Source: Candidatus Symbiothrix sp.
GTDB taxonomy: Bacteria > Bacteroidota > Bacteroidia > Bacteroidales > Azobacteroidaceae
Length of the DNA: 11,871 nucleotides
Reading direction: 5' to 3'
Assembly (NCBI GenBank): GCA_031270525.1
Contig: JAISXN010000016.1
Coordinates: 1 to 11,871, forward strand
Under the pieces are notes generated by a model. It was given only the letters and a program-made list of their open reading frames with translations. It searched no databases and was not told the DNA's origin. This document shows, piece by piece, positions 7,482 to 11,871 of the stretch; the first letter of the stretch is position 1; each line of letters begins with the position of its first letter. The translations under genes were made by a program, and so were the position numbers.

Positions 7482-7628
7482 ATGTGGGGGATAAATAAGC
7501 GGGCAAATATCATTTTTATCAACAAGGAAGAAATTCAATTTGACGCGACACAAAATTATATCCAATTGAACGAGTACATTGAAATTCAATTTGTTGCCGA
7601 TAAGAAAAATTACATTTTTAAGGTATGA
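7482..7628 (+). CDS. Possible small ORF of 48 codons, unknown function
   Basis: An open frame starts with ATG at 7482 and ends with TGA at 7626-7628, 4 nt short of the folK stop on the other strand. The peptide would be 48 residues, begin MWGINKRANIIF, and be rich in I, N, K and Q. It has no membrane helix or cysteine motif. The tetrapeptide EIQF occurs twice, 17 codons apart, because the 13-bp DNA repeat falls in the same frame. No Shine-Dalgarno sequence or -7 TAnnTTTG precedes the ATG, and it would be the only plus-strand gene in the window. I do not recognise it. It may be a real small gene, a decayed remnant, or chance openness in AT-rich DNA. Confidence 0.22.
   Translation: MWGINKRANIIFINKEEIQFDATQNYIQLNEYIEIQFVADKKNYIFKV
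7530..7593 (+). repeat. 13-bp direct repeat GAAATTCAATTTG, two copies
   Basis: Identical copies lie at 7530-7542 and 7581-7593, 51 bp apart. Between them, AATTGAA at 7564-7570 is the inverse of the TTCAATT core in each copy, so alternative short stem-loops are possible. The repeat lies just beyond the folK stop. It could be a protein-binding site or chance in AT-rich sequence; no function can be read from it. Confidence 0.4.
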
Positions 7629-7632
7629 TGCT

Positions 7633-8097
7633 CTACGAAAGCGTGATATCCTCCAAAAGCTGCGCCACCGTTTTCCCAAAAACCGGATGCACCACTCCCG
7701 CCGCAATCTCATTCAAAGGCTCCAAAACAAACCGCCGTTTATGAAAAAGCGGATGGGGAAGTTGTATCTCGCCGGTATTCAAAATAATATTGCCATATAG
7801 GATTAAATCAATATCTATCAATCGGTCCTGATAGGAATGGCCGGTTTTTTCCTTGCGACCGATTTGCCGCTCAATTTCCTGCGTTTGTTTTAAAATTTCG
7901 AGGGGACTCAGGTCTGTTTCAACCGCTACAACTTGATTTAGAAATTTATTTTTAGACTTAAAGCCCCAAGGTTCGGTTTCATAAACAGAAGAAATAGCCG
8001 AAAAATTTCCTGTTTTTCCGGCTATTAACGATAGTGCTTTCTGTAAATTGAGATGTCTGTCGCCCAGGTTTGTACCCAAAGCCAAATATACGGTCAT
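7633..8097 (-). CDS. folK: FolK, 6-hydroxymethyl-7,8-dihydropterin pyrophosphokinase (HPPK)
   Basis: FolK transfers pyrophosphate from ATP to 6-hydroxymethyl-dihydropterin, the step before dihydropteroate synthase in folate synthesis; it is cytoplasmic. The 154 residues match the usual single-domain HPPK length. Visible motifs are [11 protein letters not shown] at 4-14, VYETEPWG at 38-45, the metal-binding segment [12 protein letters not shown] at 91-102 (D95 and D97) and [16 protein letters not shown] at 113-128. The ATG overlaps the queA stop by 4 nt (ATGA), which indicates coupling. It is the last gene of the upstream operon, and a 310-nt gap separates it from mraZ. All catalytic landmarks are present. 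Confidence 0.97.
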   Translation of the reverse strand: MTVYLALGTNLGDRHLNLQKALSLIAGKTGNFSAISSVYETEPWGFKSKNKFLNQVVAVETDLSPLEILKQTQEIERQIGRKEKTGHSYQDRLIDIDLILYGNIILNTGEIQLPHPLFHKRRFVLEPLNEIAAGVVHPVFGKTVAQLLEDITLS

Positions 8098-9143
8098 ATA
8101 ATCAACATAGCGTCGCCGTAAGCGCCGAATCTGTAACCTTCTTTAACAGCTATTTCATACGTGTTCATGATAAAATCGAATCCACCGAAAGCGGCTGTCT
8201 GCATCAACATGGTCGATAGCGGCATGTGAAAATTGGTGACTAAACAGGTAGCTACGGAAAAATCGTAAGGCGGAAAAATAAATTTATTTGTCCATCCGCT
8301 ATATTCTTTCAAATGTCCTCGCGTTGTAACCGTACTTTCAACAGCGCGCAAAACGGAAGAACCGACAGCACAAACTTGTTTGTGGTTGTCTTTCGCCTGA
8401 TTGACGATTTTCACGGCTTCCTCGCCGATTTTCATTTCCTCGGAATCCATTTTATGCTTCGTCAGGTCTTCCACGTCAATATCCCTGAAAGTTCCCAAAC
8501 CGGAATGTACGGTAATAAAAGCAAATTCACATCCCTTGATTTCCAGGCGTTTCATCAATTCCCGACTGAAATGTAAACCGGACGAAGGTGCAATCACGGC
8601 GCCTTCGTTTTTCGCAAAAATGGTTTGATAACGTTCCGTATCTTCGGGAATTACTTCCCTGTTGATATAGCTCGGAATGGGCATTTCTCCCAAAGCGTAC
8701 AACGCTTTTTTAAATTCATCGTGCGGCCCGTCATACAGGAAACGCAAAGTGCGGCCCCTCGATGTTGTATTGTCGATGACTTCGGCTACCATCGAATCGT
8801 CTTCCCCGAAATAGAGTTTGTTGCCGATACGTATTTTCCGGGCAGGATCGACCAATACGTCCCAAAGCCTGAAATCGGGATTTAACTCGCGAAGTAAAAA
8901 AACTTCAATTTTCGCACCGGTTTTTTCTTTGTTTCCATACAAACGCGCCGGAAAGACCAGCGTATCATTGAAAATAAACACGTCATTATCGCTAAAGTAA
9001 CCGAGAATGTCCTTGAATATTTTGTGCTCAACCTTTCCTGTTTTTGGATGGACGACCATTAACCGCGATTCGTCCCTGTTTTTTGCAGGAAATAAACCGA
9101 TAGATTCTTCCGGCAGGTTGAATTTGAATTTTGAGAGTTTCAT
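8094..9143 (-). CDS. queA: QueA, S-adenosylmethionine:tRNA ribosyltransferase-isomerase
   Basis: QueA moves the ribosyl part of S-adenosylmethionine onto preQ1 in tRNA to form epoxyqueuosine, in queuosine synthesis. The 349 residues show [19 protein letters not shown] at 58-76, [13 protein letters not shown] around 171-183 and the core [12 protein letters not shown] at 185-196. [20 protein letters not shown] at 213-232 and the C-terminal [15 protein letters not shown] follow. The core reads APSSGLHF where many QueA proteins have APTAGLHF, a modest substitution. Overall the sequence looks like Bacteroidales QueA. It starts 20 nt after truB and overlaps folK by 4 nt. Length is normal and no part is missing. 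Confidence 0.97.
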   Translation of the reverse strand: MKLSKFKFNLPEESIGLFPAKNRDESRLMVVHPKTGKVEHKIFKDILGYFSDNDVFIFNDTLVFPARLYGNKEKTGAKIEVFLLRELNPDFRLWDVLVDPARKIRIGNKLYFGEDDSMVAEVIDNTTSRGRTLRFLYDGPHDEFKKALYALGEMPIPSYINREVIPEDTERYQTIFAKNEGAVIAPSSGLHFSRELMKRLEIKGCEFAFITVHSGLGTFRDIDVEDLTKHKMDSEEMKIGEEAVKIVNQAKDNHKQVCAVGSSVLRAVESTVTTRGHLKEYSGWTNKFIFPPYDFSVATCLVTNFHMPLSTMLMQTAAFGGFDFIMNTYEIAVKEGYRFGAYGDAMLII

Positions 9144-9163
9144 ATATAAAAAAACTAATTGAG

Positions 9164-9841
9164 TTATAAATAATATTGTCCAAAATCAGCAATTTTTATG
9201 CATTTGTCCAATGTAATATCTCCGATTCTCGTACGCTGTAATTGGATTAAGTGAGCGCCGGAATTCAAAGCAATGCCGATATCTCTTGCCAATGCCCGAA
9301 TATAAGTTCCCTTACTGCAAACGATTCGCACTTTTATTTCATCCGGGAGGAAAGATAAAAGCGCTATTTCATCAATAACCAATAATTTAGGCTTCAACTC
9401 TACCGCAATTCCTTTTCTCGCCAAATCATAAGCCTTATTTCCTTGTACTTTAACGGCCGAATAAACCGGAGGAACTTGTTCGATACTACCGGTAAACCGT
9501 TGTAATACAGCTTCTACAGCTTCTTTTGTAATGTGACTTGTACCGTAAACAGCGTCAATTTCCGTTTCCAAATCGAAAGACGGAGTAGTGGCTCCCAATC
9601 GCATCGTAGCGACATATTCTTTCGTAAGATATTGAAGCTCATCAATTTTCTTTGTCGCTTTGCCAGTGCAAACAATCATTACACCGGTTGCCAAAGGGTC
9701 TAACGTTCCCGCGTGTCCGACTTTAATCTTCTTTATTTTTAAAAAACGAGAAATTTCATATCTTATTTTATTAACCAAATCAAAAGAAGTCCAATGAAGC
9801 GGCTTGTCTAAATATAAAATCTCTCCTTCCTGAAAATCCAT
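9164..9841 (-). CDS. truB: TruB, tRNA pseudouridine-55 synthase
   Basis: TruB converts U55 in the T-loop of tRNAs to pseudouridine. The 225 residues carry the catalytic motif [12 protein letters not shown] at 42-53 with D48, the same number as the catalytic aspartate of E. coli Tru[11 protein letters not shown] with Y76, [10 protein letters not shown] at 122-131 and [15 protein letters not shown] at 175-189 are also present. It is shorter than the E. coli enzyme because the C-terminal PUA-like extension is absent, which is usual for Bacteroidetes TruB. The start is separated from the uppP stop by a single base, so the two are likely coupled. It has no Shine-Dalgarno sequence. Confidence 0.96.
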   Translation of the reverse strand: MDFQEGEILYLDKPLHWTSFDLVNKIRYEISRFLKIKKIKVGHAGTLDPLATGVMIVCTGKATKKIDELQYLTKEYVATMRLGATTPSFDLETEIDAVYGTSHITKEAVEAVLQRFTGSIEQVPPVYSAVKVQGNKAYDLARKGIAVELKPKLLVIDEIALLSFLPDEIKVRIVCSKGTYIRALARDIGIALNSGAHLIQLQRTRIGDITLDKCIKIADFGQYYL

Positions 9842-9842
9842 A

Positions 9843-10640
9843 CTATATAACTTCGAGATGGAAACCGCAATAAAGTAAAACCAGAATCAGCAAACCTGCC
9901 AGAATCCGGTAGTAACCAAATGCTTTGAAACCATATTTAGTGAGAAAGCCAATGAAAAACTTTATCGCTGCCATTGCTACAATAAATGCAACTATATTAC
10001 CGATTATCAACAAATTAATATTGTCGATTAATAATTGCCTCGATTCGTCTTTGAGCAACAATTTCAACAATTTGTAGCCCGAAGCAGCCGCCATAGTCGG
10101 TACTGCCAGGAAGAATGAAAATTCCGCCGCCGTTTTCCTGCTGAATTTTTGCGACATCCCACCCACAATTGTAGCCATCGAACGAGACACGCCCGGAATC
10201 ATTGCAATACATTGCGCCAAACCAATCTTAAACGCCTTGGAATCGGTCATTTCCGGTTCATCCTTTTCGGGATAAGTAAACCATTTGTCCACATAAAGCA
10301 TAAAAATTCCACCGATAATCAACATCGCAGACACTACCCAAACATTTTCGAGTAAAGAATCAATAAAATCGCTTGCCAGAAAACCAATTATAGCTGCAGG
10401 AATAAAGGCAATCAGCAATTTCCGGTAGAAATCCCAGGACTGCCAAAACCTTTTCCAATACAAAACCAGGACGGACAAAATCGCCCCGAACTGGATAATT
10501 ACGGTAAAAGCTTTGACAAAATCGTCACTTTTCACGCCCAGAAACCCTTGTGCAAGAATCATGTGTCCGGTGGAAGAAACAGGCAGAAATTCGGTCAGAC
10601 CTTCAACAATAGCAATAATAATCGTTTGAAACCAATCCAT
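9843..10640 (-). CDS. uppP: UppP (BacA), undecaprenyl-diphosphate phosphatase
   Basis: UppP is a polytopic inner-membrane phosphatase that dephosphorylates undecaprenyl pyrophosphate, recycling the lipid carrier used by MraY later in this window; overproduction in other bacteria gives bacitracin resistance. The 265 residues contain the two family motifs: [14 protein letters not shown] at 13-26 (E13, E17, S23, H26) and [15 protein letters not shown] from 148, with R153. Hydrophobic segments fill most of the chain, as expected for this fold. The gene starts 20 nt after the DUF3098 gene and ends 1 nt before truB. Length is normal for the family. Confidence 0.97.
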   Translation of the reverse strand: MDWFQTIIIAIVEGLTEFLPVSSTGHMILAQGFLGVKSDDFVKAFTVIIQFGAILSVLVLYWKRFWQSWDFYRKLLIAFIPAAIIGFLASDFIDSLLENVWVVSAMLIIGGIFMLYVDKWFTYPEKDEPEMTDSKAFKIGLAQCIAMIPGVSRSMATIVGGMSQKFSRKTAAEFSFFLAVPTMAAASGYKLLKLLLKDESRQLLIDNINLLIIGNIVAFIVAMAAIKFFIGFLTKYGFKAFGYYRILAGLLILVLLYCGFHLEVI

Positions 10641-10660
10641 GCTTATTCTTTTTCAATGAT

Positions 10661-10897
10661 TTACTTTTTTTCGTCTTTCGGTTTTTTAAGAATCGCCCAA
10701 ACAACCAAAACGAAACCGGCCATTGTAACGATGGGAGCAATTATGATTCGGCGCGCGTCGAAAATTGCCGGGTCGAACCCTGTTTCTTCGGTAGTTTTCG
10801 CTCCCGACATCAGCCAGAATCCAATGATAACCAACAGGATTGAAACGGCCAGAATGATAAAATTCTCTTTCCCGAAAACAAAATTTCTTTTATCCAT
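10661..10897 (-). CDS. DUF3098 small membrane protein
   Basis: This 78-residue protein has two hydrophobic helices, at about 13-32 and 49-70, joined by a loop containing FDPAIFDARR, and a lysine-rich tail. It matches the DUF3098 family of Bacteroidetes, which I recognise by the start MDKRNFVFGKENFI and the segment RRIIIAPIVTMAGF. The family function is unknown. It is regularly found between ftsX and uppP, which suggests a role near the envelope or division machinery; that is inference from context. Gaps are 44 nt to ftsX and 20 nt to uppP. The basic C-terminal tail suggests that both termini face the cytoplasm. Confidence 0.9.
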   Translation of the reverse strand: MDKRNFVFGKENFIILAVSILLVIIGFWLMSGAKTTEETGFDPAIFDARRIIIAPIVTMAGFVLVVWAILKKPKDEKK

Positions 10898-10941
10898 TGT
10901 TTACTAATTTTTGTATAATTACTTTAATAATCTTTTTATTA

Positions 10942-11841
10942 TCACACATAATATAAATCGTCACTTTCCATTCCGATATAGCGGTTTACGGCGAAAAATG
11001 TCGTCGCAGCGGTAATAACTACCCCTAAAACCATCACAACACCCAATACCACATAAAGCACATTCAAATTAATGATTTCCGAAATCCGCGTAATTTCGCC
11101 ACCCACCGAAGCATCGCCCAATTTGCTTATCAAATAATATAAAAACCAGACTAACAACAAATTAGCAAGAACAGACGCAACGATTCCCATAAAAATATTC
11201 GTCCGGATAAAAGGCCAACGAATAAATCCGGGCGTAGCGCCGACCAATTTCATCGTATGAATCAAAAAACGCTTGGCATACACCGTCAAACGAATCGTAT
11301 TGTTTATCAGAGCCACAGAAATTGCGAACAACACAACGGCCAGTATCAAAAAAATAATTCCTAATTTTTTCAGATTGTTATTGACCATTAGCAACAAATC
11401 GTTCCGGTATTCAATCGTATTGATATTCGTCGAAAAATTTCTGATTTCCTTTTCTATCGCCGGAATACTGTCGGCTTCGGCATAACGGGCATTCAGATTG
11501 ACAACAACTATCGAAGGCAAAGGATTGAAACCCAGAAACGTAGACGGATCTTCGCCGATGTATTGCCTGGCAGCTTCATCTTTTGAAATATATCGGGCGG
11601 TTTTTACAAAAGGCGTATTTTCCAGTTGCATCAGCAAAGAATTGACTTGCGGCGCTTCCGTATCGTCGGACAAAACAATGTCGAACGAAAGGCTTTCTTT
11701 CATGTAAACGGATAATTTATTGGCAAATACTGTCAACAAAAGTATTAATCCCAACAGGAAAAGCACTAAAGAAATACTGACAATAACAGTTACTTTTGAA
11801 TTGATAAAAGTCGCCGACGAAATTGTACGTTTATTTTTCAT
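10942..11841 (-). CDS. ftsX: FtsX, cell division permease-like protein
   Basis: FtsX is the membrane partner of the ATPase FtsE and in other bacteria links the divisome to peptidoglycan hydrolase activation. The protein has four membrane helices in the FtsX layout: about 17-39, then a large extracytoplasmic domain at about 45-155, then 160-180, 215-238 and 260-285. The cytoplasmic signature MKLVGATPGFIRWPF lies at 197-211. I use the ATG at 11841 (299 residues); a TTG four codons upstream at 11853 is possible but less likely. ftsE is not adjacent in the visible window. This is the first visible gene of the operon running to folK, and 44 nt separate it from the DUF3098 gene. Only 30 nt of upstream sequence are available, so its promoter cannot be judged. 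Confidence 0.95.
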   Translation of the reverse strand: MKNKRTISSATFINSKVTVIVSISLVLFLLGLILLLTVFANKLSVYMKESLSFDIVLSDDTEAPQVNSLLMQLENTPFVKTARYISKDEAARQYIGEDPSTFLGFNPLPSIVVVNLNARYAEADSIPAIEKEIRNFSTNINTIEYRNDLLLMVNNNLKKLGIIFLILAVVLFAISVALINNTIRLTVYAKRFLIHTMKLVGATPGFIRWPFIRTNIFMGIVASVLANLLLVWFLYYLISKLGDASVGGEITRISEIINLNVLYVVLGVVMVLGVVITAATTFFAVNRYIGMESDDLYYV

Positions 11842-11871
11842 TCTTTCTGCCAAAATTGCTAATCTTTTAAC

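Larger units (their letters stand above)
7323..7632. other. folK-mraZ intergenic region, probable dcw control region
   Basis: This 310-nt stretch is the only one of this size without a clear gene. It is very AT-rich. From the mraZ side outward it holds a TGGGG/TGGAG pair with 10-bp period at about 7367-7381, two tandem TTATCAAC motifs at 7410-7430 and a third at 7516-7524. A possible plus-strand small ORF lies at 7482-7628, and a 13-bp direct repeat has copies at 7530-7542 and 7581-7593. I see no strong GC-rich hairpin with a T-run that would make a clear terminator for the folK operon, so read-through into the dcw cluster is possible. Confidence 0.6.

Noticed and set aside
7443..7712. Minus-strand open frame of 89 codons across the end of folK and the intergenic region
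   Set aside because: It overlaps folK out of frame, has unnatural composition rich in R, W and F at the start, and shows no family motif; it is a shadow frame.
10898..10941. Possible terminator between ftsX and the DUF3098 gene
   Set aside because: The gap is AT-rich and can form only weak A-T stems; there is no GC-rich stem with a T-run, so read-through is more likely.
11842..11853. TTG start giving FtsX four extra residues
   Set aside because: An ATG four codons downstream gives a normal FtsX N-terminus; the TTG has no better ribosome binding site.
1..11871. CRISPR array, tRNA, rRNA or insertion sequence
   Set aside because: No regularly spaced repeats, no cloverleaf-like tRNA and no transposase frame were seen on either strand.

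Overview
The window is a compact stretch of chromosome in which every convincing gene lies on the minus strand, so transcription runs from high to low coordinates. Gene content and order point to a member of the Bacteroidetes, most likely Bacteroidales. The evidence is the string ftsX, DUF3098, uppP, truB, queA, folK, an FtsI carrying a C-terminal PASTA domain, a small FtsL-like protein after rsmH, a TruB without a PUA extension, and start codons that mostly lack Shine-Dalgarno sequences. The assignment rests on family recognition only; no search was run.

Region A (about 11841 to 7633) is a tight housekeeping operon: ftsX (cell division, membrane), a DUF3098 two-helix membrane protein, uppP (undecaprenyl pyrophosphate recycling), truB (tRNA pseudouridine 55), queA (queuosine) and folK (folate). 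Gaps are 44 nt or less, and queA and folK overlap by 4 nt. Region B (7632 to 7323) is the only long non-coding stretch, 310 nt. It holds the probable control region of the division and cell-wall (dcw) cluster, with a 10-bp-periodic TGGGG/TGGAG pair that resembles a MraZ operator, three TTATCAAC repeats, a 13-bp direct repeat and a possible 48-residue plus-strand small ORF. Region C (7322 to 1) is the dcw cluster: mraZ, rsmH, ftsL-like, ftsI, murE and the first 112 codons of mraY.

The surprise is in region C. Between murE and mraY, which normally adjoin in this cluster, sit two AT-rich genes (2027 to 344). One encodes a compact ABC/AAA-type ATPase and the other a DUF4435 protein with Toprim-like acidic motifs. 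This is the gene pair and gene order of the PARIS (AriA/AriB) anti-phage system and of related ATPase plus Toprim defence modules. The pair overlaps by 14 nt and is joined to murE by 11 nt and to mraY by 5 nt. It has no visible promoter or terminator, and its ATPase start carries the clearest Shine-Dalgarno sequence in the window. I infer a horizontally acquired, probable defence cassette spliced in frame with the transcription of an essential peptidoglycan operon. Defence activity is inferred from family and context, not shown by the sequence.
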